Below are positions 53,698-63,293 of a stretch of DNA of 64,000 nucleotides, one piece after another; within the stretch, counting starts at the first letter, position 1; each line of letters begins with the position of its first letter. Below the pieces are notes generated by a model. It saw only the letters and a program-made list of their open reading frames with translations. It did not search any database and was not told the DNA's origin. A program made the translations under genes and the position numbers. Where the stretch lies: the NCBI RefSeq assembly GCF_009670965.2, contig NZ_CP073239.1, positions 1,736,001 to 1,800,000 of the forward strand, given 5' to 3'. This DNA comes from Riemerella anatipestifer. GTDB taxonomy: Bacteria; Bacteroidota; Bacteroidia; Flavobacteriales; Weeksellaceae.

Positions 53698-54516
53698 ATG
53701 TCATACGGATTATTAAAAGGAAAAAAGGGAATTATATTTGGAGCTCTTAACGAGCAATCTATCGCTTGGAAAGTAGCGGAAAGATGTCATGAAGAAGGTG
53801 CTGAATTTATCTTATCTAATGCACCTATCGCTATGAGAATGGGAGAATTAAACGCTTTGGCAGAAAAAACAGGAGCAGAGGTCATTGGTGCAGACGCTAC
53901 TTCTATGGAGGATTTAGAAAAACTTTTTGATGCTGCGATAGAAAAATTTGGAAAGCTAGATTTTATTTTACACTCTATAGGAATGTCGGTTAATGTAAGA
54001 AAAGGAAAGCCTTATACTGACCTTAATTATAGCTTCTTAGAAAAAGGCTGGGATGTATCGGCTGTTTCTTTCCATAAAGTTATGAAAACCGCTTGGGATA
54101 AAGATTGTATGAACGAGTGGGGGTCTATTTTAGCACTTTCTTACATTGCAGCTCAGAGAACTTTCCCAGACTATAACGATATGGCAGATAACAAATCTTA
54201 TTTGGAGAGTATTGCGAGAAGCTTTGGATACTATTGGGGAGAAAGAAAAGTGAGAGTAAACACCATATCACAATCTCCAACACCTACAACAGCGGGAAGT
54301 GGAGTGAAAGGCTTTGGAGGTTTCTTAGGTTATGCAGAAGATATGTCTCCACTAGGCAATGCAACAGCTTTAGATTGTGCTAACTACTGCGTGGCAATGT
54401 TTTCTGATTTAACAAGAAAGGTAACGATGCAAAACCTTTTCAATGATGGAGGATTTAGCAATACTGGGGTTTCTCAGAAGATAGTGGATAGATATGATCA
54501 AAGTAAAGAAGATTAA
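53698..54516 (+). CDS. fabI: Enoyl-ACP reductase (NADH)
   Basis: I start at ATG 53698 (MSYGLLKGKKGIIFGALN), giving 272 residues. The SDR-fold enzyme performs the last reduction in each round of fatty acid synthesis and is the target of triclosan and isoniazid-type inhibitors. The nucleotide-binding start GALNEQSIAWKVA, the HSIGMSVN motif and the catalytic Tyr159 with Lys166 (Tyr-x6-Lys in PDYNDMADNK) are all present. It stands alone between fsa and the isomerase gene, with a terminator after it. Confidence 0.93.
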   Translation: MSYGLLKGKKGIIFGALNEQSIAWKVAERCHEEGAEFILSNAPIAMRMGELNALAEKTGAEVIGADATSMEDLEKLFDAAIEKFGKLDFILHSIGMSVNVRKGKPYTDLNYSFLEKGWDVSAVSFHKVMKTAWDKDCMNEWGSILALSYIAAQRTFPDYNDMADNKSYLESIARSFGYYWGERKVRVNTISQSPTPTTAGSGVKGFGGFLGYAEDMSPLGNATALDCANYCVAMFSDLTRKVTMQNLFNDGGFSNTGVSQKIVDRYDQSKED

Positions 54517-54539
54517 TCTACTATAATTGAAATAAAGGT

Positions 54540-54576
54540 AATACCGAGATACTCAAATCTCGGTATTTCGTTTTAG
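54540..54576 (+). terminator. Terminator after fabI
   Basis: AATACCGAGAT and ATCTCGGTATT form an 11-bp stem with a 6-base loop, followed by TTCGTTTT. Confidence 0.8.
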
Positions 54577-54598
54577 CCATTCCAAAATTAAACTAACG

Positions 54599-55681
54599 AT
54601 GAAAAAAATCTTATCTTTGTGTGCTACTTTATTAGCAATTTTATCATTAACTAATTGTAATCCTATATACAAAAAAATGAATATCGAAAAAGAATTTTAC
54701 AACGCTCTTCCAGAGGGTGTTTATGCAAAAATGGAAACTTCTAAAGGAAGTATGATTATCCAATTTAACGACAAAGAATCTCCTGTAACCGTAGCTAATT
54801 TCGTAGGATTAGCACAAGGTACAATAGAAAATAAAGCTAAGAAAAAAGGAGAGCCTTACTATGATGGGATTATTTTCCATAGAGTTATCAAAGATTTTAT
54901 GATTCAAGGGGGAGACCCAATGGGAACAGGAATGGGAGACCCAGGTTATAAATTTGATGACGAAAAGAACGACCTAAAACACGAAGGTAAAGGTTATCTT
55001 TCTATGGCTAATTCAGGTCCTAATACCAATGGTTCTCAGTTTTTTATTACAGAAGTGGCTACACCTTGGTTAGATGGTAAGCATACGGTGTTTGGTAAAG
55101 TAATACAAGGTTTAGAAGTTATAGATGCTATTGCTAATGTAGAAATAGGAGCACAGCATAAGCCAAAACAAGATGTAGTAATACAAAAGGTAGAGGTTTT
55201 CACTAAAGGTGATTCTTACAAAAATTATGATGCAGCAAAAGTATTTAATGAAGGTAAATCTAAAATCCAAGAAAGAAATAAGGCTTATATAGCTAAAAAA
55301 GAAGCAGAGGCAGCTAAGAAGTTAGAAGAATTAAAGGCAGGAATGACGGCTACAGCGTCTGGGCTTTTATATAAAATTACAAAATCCACTGAAGGTAAAG
55401 CTCCTAAAGCGGGTGATATGGTGGCAGTACACTATGCAGGAAGATTAACTAATGGACAAGAGTTTGATAACTCTTTTAAAAGAGGAGAACCAATAGAGTT
55501 TCCTGTGGGAACGGGTAGAGTAATCAAAGGTTGGGACGAAGGTATTATGCTTCTTAAAGAAGGTGAGCAAGCAACATTGCTTATCCCATCTAATTTGGCT
55601 TATGGAGAAAGAGGAGCAGGTGGTGTTATTCCGCCTAATGCATGGCTGTTATTTGATGTAGAACTGGTTAAGGTTAAATAG
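54599..55681 (+). CDS. Peptidylprolyl isomerase lipoprotein, cyclophilin plus FKBP
   Basis: The 360-residue lipoprotein (lipobox SLTNC, Cys20) fuses two unrelated proline isomerases. A cyclophilin domain covers about 40-205 ([15 protein letters not shown], then [12 protein letters not shown]). A helical Lys/Glu/Ala linker spans about 206-250. An FKBP domain fills about 252-360 ([20 protein letters not shown], then [16 protein letters not shown]). It likely assists folding of exported proteins in the periplasm. It is flanked by terminators, so it is a single-gene unit. Confidence 0.92.
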   Translation: MKKILSLCATLLAILSLTNCNPIYKKMNIEKEFYNALPEGVYAKMETSKGSMIIQFNDKESPVTVANFVGLAQGTIENKAKKKGEPYYDGIIFHRVIKDFMIQGGDPMGTGMGDPGYKFDDEKNDLKHEGKGYLSMANSGPNTNGSQFFITEVATPWLDGKHTVFGKVIQGLEVIDAIANVEIGAQHKPKQDVVIQKVEVFTKGDSYKNYDAAKVFNEGKSKIQERNKAYIAKKEAEAAKKLEELKAGMTATASGLLYKITKSTEGKAPKAGDMVAVHYAGRLTNGQEFDNSFKRGEPIEFPVGTGRVIKGWDEGIMLLKEGEQATLLIPSNLAYGERGAGGVIPPNAWLLFDVELVKVK

Positions 55682-55703
55682 TTTATATCTTAATTATTAT
55701 ATT

Positions 55704-55740
55704 TTAAGGGCTTGGTGGTTTTCATCAAGCCCTTAATTTG
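55704..55740 (+). terminator. Terminator after the isomerase gene
   Basis: TTAAGGGCTTG and CAAGCCCTTAA form a perfect 11-bp stem, followed by TTTGTT. Confidence 0.75.
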
Positions 55741-55848
55741 TTATAAATCTGATGATTAGTTTCTATATGGAATTTATTTTGTATGTTTTGCATATTATTT
55801 ATAATATTGATTATTATTGATTTAACTTAAATTTAACATTTAATTATT

Positions 55849-55858
55849 ATGCATGCAT
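55849..55858. promoter_or_regulatory. Palindrome upstream of the MarR gene, operator candidate
   Basis: ATGCATGCAT is a perfect 10-base palindrome, 12 bases before the -7 element. A MarR dimer bound here would block its own promoter, the usual autoregulation in the family. Confidence 0.45.
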
Positions 55859-55870
55859 AGTATTTTGTAT

Positions 55871-55878
55871 TATATTTG
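55871..55878 (+). promoter_or_regulatory. Promoter -7 element for the beta-oxidation operon
   Basis: TATATTTG matches TAnnTTTG and lies 25 bases before the ATG of the MarR gene. Confidence 0.5.
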
Positions 55879-55903
55879 AAGTACAAAGTTTTTAGATATA
55901 AAA

Positions 55904-56353
55904 ATGGAATCAAATAAAGACAAAATAGAAAACATAGATTTAATACTTAAATCCACTTGGTTAGCTGTTTCTAGAATGTATTCGGAGAAAGCTCAAGAGC
56001 ATGATTCAACTACTGTACAGGCACTTACTTTGCTGAAGATAGACCCAAAGAACGGAACTAGAAGCACTAATTTAGGTCCTAAAATGGCGATAGAACCCAC
56101 TTCGCTTACAAGGATTATTAAACTATTGGAGGATAATGGCTATATCTATAAGGATAAGTCATCTACAGATAAAAGAGAAGTTATCATTAAACTAACTGAA
56201 AAGGGTTTAGAGTCTAGGAATTTATCCAAGGCGATGGTACTTAACTTTAACAAATTAATTCTTGAGAGAATTTCACCCGAAAAGCTAGAGGTTTTTAAAG
56301 AGGTAACTAATGATATTGTGAAGATTGCCAACGAACTCAATCGTAAAAAATAA
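55904..56353 (+). CDS. MarR-family transcriptional regulator
   Basis: The 149-residue protein has the MarR winged helix (about 40-120): ALTLLKIDPKNGTRSTNLG, the recognition helix IEPTSLTRIIKLLEDNGY, and the wing DKSSTDKREVIIKLT. It is the first gene of the beta-oxidation operon, 24 bases before the fadJ-like gene. It probably represses the operon until an acyl-CoA binds, as other MarR or FadR regulators do. A palindrome sits at its promoter. Confidence 0.88.
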   Translation: MESNKDKIENIDLILKSTWLAVSRMYSEKAQEHDSTTVQALTLLKIDPKNGTRSTNLGPKMAIEPTSLTRIIKLLEDNGYIYKDKSSTDKREVIIKLTEKGLESRNLSKAMVLNFNKLILERISPEKLEVFKEVTNDIVKIANELNRKK

Positions 56354-56377
56354 ATAAAAAATAGAATTATACTTAAT

Positions 56378-58783
56378 ATGAAAAGAAGAATTAAACACAT
56401 TACCGTTCTTGGTTCAGGAATTATGGGTGCTGGTATAGCGGCTCATTTTGCCAATATAGGTGTAGAGGTGCTTATGCTAGATATCGTTCCTTTTGAACTT
56501 ACAGAAGCGGAACAGAAAAAAGGTCTTACTAAAGAGGATAAAGCCTTTAGAAATAGAATTGCGACTGAAAATTTGGAGAAACTTAAAAAGGCAAGTCCTG
56601 CATTACTTTACACTCCAAAATTTGCAGATAGAATAACGGTAGGTAACTTTGATGACGATATGTCTAAAATCAAAAATACCGATTGGATTATTGAGGTGGT
56701 AGTAGAGAGATTGGATATTAAAAAATCTGTTTACGAAAAGATAGAGCAATACAGAAAAGAAGGTACTTTGGTTTCTTCTAATACATCGGGTATTCCTATC
56801 CATCTTCTTACTGAGGGTAGAAGCGATGATTTTAAGAAATATTTTGCAGGAACACACTTCTTCAATCCAGTAAGATATTTACCACTTTTAGAAATTATTC
56901 CTACTCCAGAGACAGCTCCAGAAGTGGTAGATTTCTATATGGAATATGGAGCTAAATTTTTAGGGAAAACTACAGTTTTAGCGAAAGATACACCAGCCTT
57001 TATTGCGAATAGAATAGGTGTTTTTGGTATGATGGATTTACTTCATAAAGTACAAAAACTAGGGTTAAGCGTATCAGATGTAGATAAACTAACAGGCCCA
57101 GTAATTGGTAGACCAAAATCTGCGACATTTAGAACGGCAGATGTGGTGGGGCTAGATACACTTGTACACGTGGCTAATGGCGTTAGAGAAAGTGGAGCAG
57201 AGGCAGAAGAGTTTAAGGCAGTATTCCAGTTGCCAGATTATATCCAAAAAATGATGGATAATAATTGGTTGGGCTCTAAGACTCAACAAGGTTTCTTTAA
57301 GAAAGTTAAAAATGCCGATGGCAAATCAGAGATATTAGGATTAAACTTAGATACCTTAGAATATGAGTTACAGGATAAGTCTTCTTTCCCTACTCTAGAA
57401 TTAACTAAAAATATTGATAAGCCTATTGATAGATTTAAGGTTTTAATAGGTGGTAAAGATAAAGCAGGAGAGCTGTATCGCAGCACTTTGGGAGCATTGT
57501 TTGCCTATGTTTCTCACAAAGTTCCAGAAATTTCAGACGAAGTTTATAAGATAGATGATGCTATGCGTGCTGGATTTGGTTGGGAAGATGGACCTTTTGA
57601 AATTTGGGATGCTGTTGGGATTCAGAAAGGTGTAGAATTGGCCAAAGAAGCTGGCTATGAAGTATCAGATTGGGTTAAATCTTTAGCAGAGCAAGGTAAA
57701 GCATTTTATCAGGTGAGTGAAGAAGGTCAAACTTTATACTTTGATAAAACTAAGGCAGATTATCAGTCTATACCAGGGCAAGATGCCTTTATCATTTTAG
57801 ATAATATTAGAAAAAATAAAACGCTTTGGAGCAATTCTGGTTCGGCGATACAGTATTTAGGTGATGGTATCATCAACTTTGAAATTCGTTCTAAGATGAA
57901 CTCTCTTGGAGGAGAAGTTTTAGACGGACTTAATAGAGCGATAGACCTAGCAGAAAAGGAATACGATGGTCTAGTAGTGGCTAACCAAGGAGCTAATTTC
58001 TCGGTGGGTGCTAACTTAGCTATGATTTTGATGATGGCAATTGACCAAGATTGGGACGATTTGAATATGGCGATTGCTTATTTCCAAAAGTCAATGATGA
58101 GGCTTCGTTACTCTTCAATACCAGTGGTGGTAGCTCCGTTTGGAATGACATTAGGTGGTGGTTGTGAAATGACGCTTCACGCTGACCGTGTGGTAGCTGC
58201 TGCGGAAACTTACATTGGTCTAGTAGAAGTAGGTGTAGGGGTTATCCCAGGCGGTGGGGGTACTAAAGAAATGACTTTAAGAACCATGAAACAAATGTCT
58301 AAAGATGATGTTAAAAACAACCGTCTAAGAGATGCCTTTATGAATATTGCTATGGGTAAAGTGGCTACTTCGGCTTACGAAGCCTATGATATGGATATTC
58401 TTCAGCATGGTAAAGACTTTGTGGTAGTCAATAAAAATAGACAGATTGCAGAGGCTAAAAAAGTAGCATTACTAATGGCAGAGCAAGGCTATACACAGCC
58501 TGTTTCTGAGAAAGTGAGGGTTTTAGGTAAAGATGCGTTAGGTATGTTCTATGTGGGTACAGACCAAATGCTTACAGGTAATTTCATTTCCGAACATGAT
58601 AAGAAAATTGCAGATAAGTTAGCTTTTGTAATGGCAGGAGGAAACCTTTCCGAAGAAACTTTAGTTACAGAACAGTACCTTCTTAACTTAGAGAGAGAGA
58701 CTTTCTTACAGCTTTGTGGAGAAAGAAAAACTTTAGAGCGTATCCAATTTATGCTTCAAAAAGGAAAACCACTAAGAAATTAA
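56378..58783 (+). CDS. fadJ: 3-hydroxyacyl-CoA dehydrogenase / enoyl-CoA hydratase fusion (FadJ-like)
   Basis: The 801-residue protein has an N-terminal NAD-binding dehydrogenase part (about 1-310, GSGIMGAGIAAHFANIG, then SSNTSGIPI and THFFNPVRYLPLLEIIPT). A second dehydrogenase-like C-domain covers about 330-470. A crotonase-type hydratase domain fills about 495-690 (NFSVGANLAMILMMA, then GMTLGGGCEM and GLVEVGVGVIPGGGG). The order of domains is reversed compared with E. coli FadB/FadJ. It performs two central steps of beta-oxidation. It is followed by a broken four-helix-bundle gene and then the thiolase gene. Confidence 0.92.
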   Translation: MKRRIKHITVLGSGIMGAGIAAHFANIGVEVLMLDIVPFELTEAEQKKGLTKEDKAFRNRIATENLEKLKKASPALLYTPKFADRITVGNFDDDMSKIKNTDWIIEVVVERLDIKKSVYEKIEQYRKEGTLVSSNTSGIPIHLLTEGRSDDFKKYFAGTHFFNPVRYLPLLEIIPTPETAPEVVDFYMEYGAKFLGKTTVLAKDTPAFIANRIGVFGMMDLLHKVQKLGLSVSDVDKLTGPVIGRPKSATFRTADVVGLDTLVHVANGVRESGAEAEEFKAVFQLPDYIQKMMDNNWLGSKTQQGFFKKVKNADGKSEILGLNLDTLEYELQDKSSFPTLELTKNIDKPIDRFKVLIGGKDKAGELYRSTLGALFAYVSHKVPEISDEVYKIDDAMRAGFGWEDGPFEIWDAVGIQKGVELAKEAGYEVSDWVKSLAEQGKAFYQVSEEGQTLYFDKTKADYQSIPGQDAFIILDNIRKNKTLWSNSGSAIQYLGDGIINFEIRSKMNSLGGEVLDGLNRAIDLAEKEYDGLVVANQGANFSVGANLAMILMMAIDQDWDDLNMAIAYFQKSMMRLRYSSIPVVVAPFGMTLGGGCEMTLHADRVVAAAETYIGLVEVGVGVIPGGGGTKEMTLRTMKQMSKDDVKNNRLRDAFMNIAMGKVATSAYEAYDMDILQHGKDFVVVNKNRQIAEAKKVALLMAEQGYTQPVSEKVRVLGKDALGMFYVGTDQMLTGNFISEHDKKIADKLAFVMAGGNLSEETLVTEQYLLNLERETFLQLCGERKTLERIQFMLQKGKPLRN

Positions 58784-58834
58784 TTTTTGTTAGATGTTGG
58801 ATATGAGATTTTAGACGTTGTAAATTGATACTAA

Positions 58835-59163
58835 ATGAGTGCACATCAATTGAATAAATTAGTAGTTTGGCAAAAGGCTATCGCTTTAGCTAAGGAGATT
58901 TACCTTATTAGTGAAGCGTTGCCTACGGACGAAAAATTTGGATTGACCTCACAGATGAAAAGGTGTGCTATTTCTATACCTTCTCTAATATTGCAGAAGG
59001 AGCGGGAAGAAATAACCCAAAAGAGTTCATTCATTTTTTAGGAATAGCTTCGGGGTCTTGTTACGAACTAGAAACTCAGCTTATTTTATTATCAGAATTA
59101 CAAATGAAAAACAATCAAGACATAATGCCTACGTTACAACATTTAACAGAAATACAAAAATGA
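58835..59163 (+). pseudogene. Four-helix-bundle (23S rRNA IVP-type) gene, frameshifted
   Basis: The first frame reads VVWQKAIALAKEIYLISEAL and then ISIPS, and fails; the second frame continues NIAEGAGRNNPKEFIHFL to the stop at 59163. The joined protein of 108 residues is a typical four-helix-bundle protein of the IVP family. A CT duplication in TTCTCTAA at 58981-58988 (expected TTCTAA) shifts the frame by 2. Its function in the family is unknown. It sits inside the beta-oxidation operon as an insertion and is probably inactive. Confidence 0.85.
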
Positions 59164-59252
59164 TTTATAAATTAAAATCAAGTTTAACTTCAAAAGGATT
59201 AGAATCTAAACTCTAAGTTCTAAAATCTAATCTCTAAAATTCAATAAAATAT

Positions 59253-60431
59253 ATGAAAACAGCATACATAATAAAAGGTTACAGAACGGCTGTAGGCAAA
59301 GCTCCTAAAGGGTCTTTAAGATTTACAAGACCAGATGTGATGGCAGCTAAAGTGATAGAAAAATTGATGAGCGATGTGCCTCAGTTAGATAAAGATAGAA
59401 TAGATGACCTCATCGTGGGGAATGCAATGCCAGAGGCAGAACAAGGGCTTAATATAGCGAGGCTGATTTCGCTTATGGGGCTTAATACAGATAAAGTTCC
59501 AGGGGTTACGGTGAACAGATATTGTGCTTCAGGGTCTGAAGCTATTGCGATTGCTTCGGCTAAAATTCAGGCAGGTATGGCGGATTGCATTATTGCAGGA
59601 GGAACGGAATCTATGAGCTTTATTCCAATGGGTGGGTACAAACCTGTACCAGAGACGGATATAGCTAAGTCTAACCCTGACTACTATTGGGGAATGGGCT
59701 ATACAGCAGAAGCGGTGGCAAAACAATACAACATCAGTAGAGAGGAGCAAGATTTGTTCGCTTTTGAGTCGCACCAAAAAGCATTAAAGGCATTAGCAGA
59801 AAACAAATTTGTTAATCAAATTGTGCCTATTCCAGTAGAATATACCTTCCTTGATGAGAGTCAAAAGTTACAAACTAAATCTTTTGATTTCTCTGTGGAC
59901 GAAGGTCCTAGAAAAGATACTTCTTTAGAAGGTTTGGCTAAACTAAGACCTGTATTTGCGAATGGTGGAAGCGTTACGGCAGGTAACTCATCACAAATGT
60001 CAGACGGAGCAGCATTTGTTATCGTCATGTCTGAAGATATGGTAAAAGAGTTAGGTTTACAGCCTGAGGCAAGACTAGTATCTTATGCAGCAGCAGGTCT
60101 AGAACCGAGAATTATGGGTATGGGACCAGTATATGCTATTCCAAAAGCACTTAAACAAGCAGGCTTACAACTTAAAGATATAGATTTAATAGAGCTTAAC
60201 GAAGCATTTGCTTCCCAATCGGTAGCGATTAAAAAGGAGCTAGACCTTAATCCAGAGATTGTAAATGTGAATGGGGGTGCTATTGCATTAGGACATCCGC
60301 TAGGTTGTACAGGTACTAAACTTACCGTTCAGCTTTTAGAGGAAATGAGACAAAGAGGTAGTAAATATGGTATGGTAACTATGTGCGTAGGAACAGGACA
60401 GGGAGCTGCTAGTATTTTTGAACTTTTATAA
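59253..60431 (+). CDS. fadA: Acetyl-CoA C-acyltransferase (thiolase)
   Basis: The 392-residue thiolase has the acylated Cys in VNRYCASGSEAIAIA (near residue 90), the His motif GGAIALGHPLGCTG, and the second Cys in TMCVGTGQGAA. It cleaves 3-ketoacyl-CoA to acetyl-CoA and a shortened acyl-CoA, the last step of beta-oxidation. It lies 89 bases after the broken four-helix-bundle gene and 50 bases before the acyl-CoA dehydrogenase gene, in one operon. Confidence 0.94.
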   Translation: MKTAYIIKGYRTAVGKAPKGSLRFTRPDVMAAKVIEKLMSDVPQLDKDRIDDLIVGNAMPEAEQGLNIARLISLMGLNTDKVPGVTVNRYCASGSEAIAIASAKIQAGMADCIIAGGTESMSFIPMGGYKPVPETDIAKSNPDYYWGMGYTAEAVAKQYNISREEQDLFAFESHQKALKALAENKFVNQIVPIPVEYTFLDESQKLQTKSFDFSVDEGPRKDTSLEGLAKLRPVFANGGSVTAGNSSQMSDGAAFVIVMSEDMVKELGLQPEARLVSYAAAGLEPRIMGMGPVYAIPKALKQAGLQLKDIDLIELNEAFASQSVAIKKELDLNPEIVNVNGGAIALGHPLGCTGTKLTVQLLEEMRQRGSKYGMVTMCVGTGQGAASIFELL

Positions 60432-60481
60432 GATTCAAAAATGATTTAATATTTAATAATACAACACTTAAAATTTACAAA

Positions 60482-62260
60482 ATGAGTACAATACTAAAAG
60501 GAGGAGAGTTTTTAATTAAAGAAACTCCAGCAACACAAATTTTCTCAATAGAGGAACTGTCAGAAGAACAAAAAATGCTTAGAGACTCTGCTAAGGAGTT
60601 TATAGATAGAACCGTAATCCCAAATAGGGAGCGTTTCGAAAAGAAAGATTATGCTTTCACAGAAGAGTGTATGAAAGAAATTGGAGCTATGGGCTTTTTA
60701 GGGATTTCGGTTCCTGAGTCTTATGGTGGTTTGGGTATGGGCTTTGTAACCACTATGTTGGCTTGTGATTATCTGTCGGGAGCTACGGGGTCTTTGGCTA
60801 CGGCGTACGGAGCACATACAGGTATCGGTACGCTGCCTATTTTACTTTACGGAACGGAAGCTCAAAAACAAAAATACCTACCAGACTTAGCTACAGGGGC
60901 TAAATTTGGAGCTTACTGCCTTACAGAGCCAGATGCAGGGTCTGATGCCAACAGCGGAAAAACTAAGGCAAGACTTTCAGAAGATGGTAAACATTACATC
61001 ATCAATGGTCAAAAAATGTGGATTTCTAATGCAGGTTTTGCAGATACCTTCACTTTCTTTGCTAAAATAGATGACGATAAAAATATCACAGGGTTTGTGG
61101 TTAATCGTTCCGAGTTAGAAAATCCGGAAAGTCTAACTTTCGGAGAGGAAGAGCATAAACTTGGTATTCGTGCTTCTTCTACGCGTCAGGTGTTCTTTAA
61201 TGATATGAAAGTGCCTGTAGAGTGTCTTTTAGGAGAGAGAAACAATGGGTTTAAAATCGCTCTTAACGCTCTTAATGTGGGTAGAATTAAACTTGCTGCG
61301 GCTTGTTTAGATGCTCAAAGAAGAATCCTTAACTACTCTATCCAATATGCTAACGAGAGAAAGCAGTTCGGAACTTCTATCTCTACTTTTGGGGCTATTC
61401 GTAAGAAAGTAGCGGAAATGGCAACCGGTATATTTGTAAGTGAAGCAGGTTCTTACCGTGCGGCTAAAGATGTTCAGGATAAAATAGATGAACTTGTAGC
61501 GGGAGGAATGAACCACCAAGAGGCAGAGCTTAAAGGGGTAGAAGAGTATGCCGTAGAATGTTCTATATTAAAAGTATTCGTGTCTGATTTGTTGCAACAA
61601 TCGGCTGATGAGGGAATTCAGATTTTTGGAGGAATGGGCTTCTCGGAGGATACACCAATGGAAGCGGCTTGGAGAGACTCTAGAATTTCTAGAATCTACG
61701 AAGGAACTAACGAGATTAACCGACTACTCGCCGTGGGTATGTTGATTAAAAAAGCCATGAAGGGGCAAATAGACCTGATGTCTCCAGCAATGGCAGTAGG
61801 TAAGGAGTTGATGTCTATCCCATCTTTTGAAACGCCAGATTATTCTGCATTTATGAGTGAGGAAAAGGCGATGATTGCCAATCTTAAAAAGGTTTTCTTA
61901 ATGGTTTCAGGAGCGGCTTTGCAGAAGTATATGATGGATATTGAAAAACAACAACATCTTCTACTAAATGCATCTGAAATTCTTAACCAAATTTATATGG
62001 CAGAGTCTGCTATTTTAAGAGCAGAGAAGCATTACGCACCAGATTCTGCAGAGGCAGCAATGGCACAGCTAAACCTTTATAAAGCAGTAGAGAAGATTAT
62101 TGTATCTGCTAAAGAAGGTATTGTATCTTTTGCAGAAGGCGATGAGCAAAGAATGATGCTTTCTGGTCTTAGAAGATTTACTAAATATACCAACACCCCT
62201 AATGTAATAGCCCTTACTGAAAAAGTAGCAAAACACTTTATTGAAAAAGGAGGGTATTAA
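60482..62260 (+). CDS. Acyl-CoA dehydrogenase
   Basis: The 592-residue enzyme is of the long form, with an extra C-terminal helical domain (about 430-592). FAD and substrate motifs are present: YCLTEPDAGSDANSGK, WISNAGFADTFTFFAK, and the catalytic Glu in RIYEGTNEINRLLAVGM (near 415). It introduces the double bond in the first step of beta-oxidation and passes electrons to ETF. It closes the operon and is followed by a terminator. It differs clearly from the glutaryl-CoA dehydrogenase-type gene at 16.7 kb. Confidence 0.93.
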   Translation: MSTILKGGEFLIKETPATQIFSIEELSEEQKMLRDSAKEFIDRTVIPNRERFEKKDYAFTEECMKEIGAMGFLGISVPESYGGLGMGFVTTMLACDYLSGATGSLATAYGAHTGIGTLPILLYGTEAQKQKYLPDLATGAKFGAYCLTEPDAGSDANSGKTKARLSEDGKHYIINGQKMWISNAGFADTFTFFAKIDDDKNITGFVVNRSELENPESLTFGEEEHKLGIRASSTRQVFFNDMKVPVECLLGERNNGFKIALNALNVGRIKLAAACLDAQRRILNYSIQYANERKQFGTSISTFGAIRKKVAEMATGIFVSEAGSYRAAKDVQDKIDELVAGGMNHQEAELKGVEEYAVECSILKVFVSDLLQQSADEGIQIFGGMGFSEDTPMEAAWRDSRISRIYEGTNEINRLLAVGMLIKKAMKGQIDLMSPAMAVGKELMSIPSFETPDYSAFMSEEKAMIANLKKVFLMVSGAALQKYMMDIEKQQHLLLNASEILNQIYMAESAILRAEKHYAPDSAEAAMAQLNLYKAVEKIIVSAKEGIVSFAEGDEQRMMLSGLRRFTKYTNTPNVIALTEKVAKHFIEKGGY

Positions 62261-62290
62261 GAGTAAAGTATAGCAATTATTGAATTTTTG

Positions 62291-62326
62291 AAAATTGAGG
62301 TTTTTTATAGAGCCTCAATTTTTTAT
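62291..62326 (+). terminator. Terminator of the beta-oxidation operon
   Basis: AAAATTGAGG and CCTCAATTTT form a 10-bp stem, with T-rich sequence after it. Confidence 0.85.
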
Positions 62327-62375
62327 ATAAAACTATAAACAATATATGTAACGGCTCTCAATTCTATTACCTAAG

Positions 62376-62477
62376 ATGAGTCCTCTAAACCCACAATACC
62401 TCACCAAAAAGAAAAGCGTATTTCAGAAAATAACGGCGTTTGTAGAAAAGTTTAAAGGCGTGGGTGGTGAACTTTAA
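62376..62477 (+). CDS. Short frame, doubtful 33-residue peptide
   Basis: The frame encodes 33 residues starting [16 protein letters not shown], basic and with higher GC than its neighbours. It could be a small protein, a gene remnant or chance. No family is recognised. It ends 37 bases before the next gene and carries one arm of a 10-bp inverted repeat in its last codons. Confidence 0.25.
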   Translation: MSPLNPQYLTKKKSVFQKITAFVEKFKGVGGEL

Positions 62478-62514
62478 AATGAATAATAGTATTAACTAAA
62501 TTAACATTAACATT

Positions 62515-63117
62515 ATGGAAGAAATTTCAAAATATTTACCATTTATATCCGCAATTATTGTGTGTGTAATTTCTGTATTGTTTTCACCTCACGTATTTCA
62601 ATTATTTAGTGCTTATGGTAGGAGAAAGTTTTTCAACAATATAGATGGAGTAGAAGTTATTAGCTTTTTTGAAAAACATGCTCCAGAATATTATAATGAT
62701 TTTATTTTACCTAAAGTGATAGAAAATAACTTTTATATTAACACTGGAATAAGAGCTGATATAGAGTCTATCAAAAAATATATTGATTTTAAAAAAGCTA
62801 CTGGAGCTACATGGGAGCATATCAGGATTGCAAAATCTCATCTTCGGGTTGAGGAAGAAGGGGTTAAAATAAGAATTAGTAAATTTGAAAAAATATTCGG
62901 TAATATTGTCCTGACTATAGGTTTATTTTTGCTCATAACCGGAGTTGCTTTGTTATTATTTCTGAATCAGTTTAAACATGAGAGTATAAGAGATATTATT
63001 TTAATGGTGTTTGTCGTAGTTATTCCTCTTCTTACAGGATACTTTTTGGCATGGTCGGTTAACTCCATACTTATGGCAAAAAGAATGGAAGACGATTTAA
63101 AAAAGAAACACAATTAA
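62515..63117 (+). CDS. Hypothetical membrane protein
   Basis: The 200-residue protein has one N-terminal membrane helix (about 9-30), a soluble part with Lys/Glu helices (about 35-135), and two more helices (about 140-160 and 166-190), ending in KRMEDDLKKKHN. I do not recognise it. It is AT-rich, has no operon partners and is bracketed by a 10-bp inverted repeat (62462-62471 and 63138-63147), which suggests it may be an insertion. Confidence 0.55.
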   Translation: MEEISKYLPFISAIIVCVISVLFSPHVFQLFSAYGRRKFFNNIDGVEVISFFEKHAPEYYNDFILPKVIENNFYINTGIRADIESIKKYIDFKKATGATWEHIRIAKSHLRVEEEGVKIRISKFEKIFGNIVLTIGLFLLITGVALLLFLNQFKHESIRDIILMVFVVVIPLLTGYFLAWSVNSILMAKRMEDDLKKKHN

Positions 63118-63229
63118 CACCTAATAAATAATATAAATTCACCACCCAGTTGCCTTACCTAGCAACGCACAGGTGCAGCCTAAGGCAATGCAGCTTTGCA
63201 GGGTAAAGCAACGCATAGGCGTAAAAAAG

Positions 63230-63264
63230 AACGCTTCGGTTGGCAATTTGCCAACCGAAGCGTT
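63230..63264 (-). terminator. Strong hairpin terminator for the HU-like gene
   Basis: A 17-bp perfect stem (AACGCTTCGGTTGGCAA and its complement) with a one-base centre is followed on the minus strand by a CTTTTTTAC run. It lies 30 bases past the stop at 63294. Confidence 0.8.
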
Positions 63265-63293
63265 GCTTTATAAAACCTAGCTGAAAACTGCTA

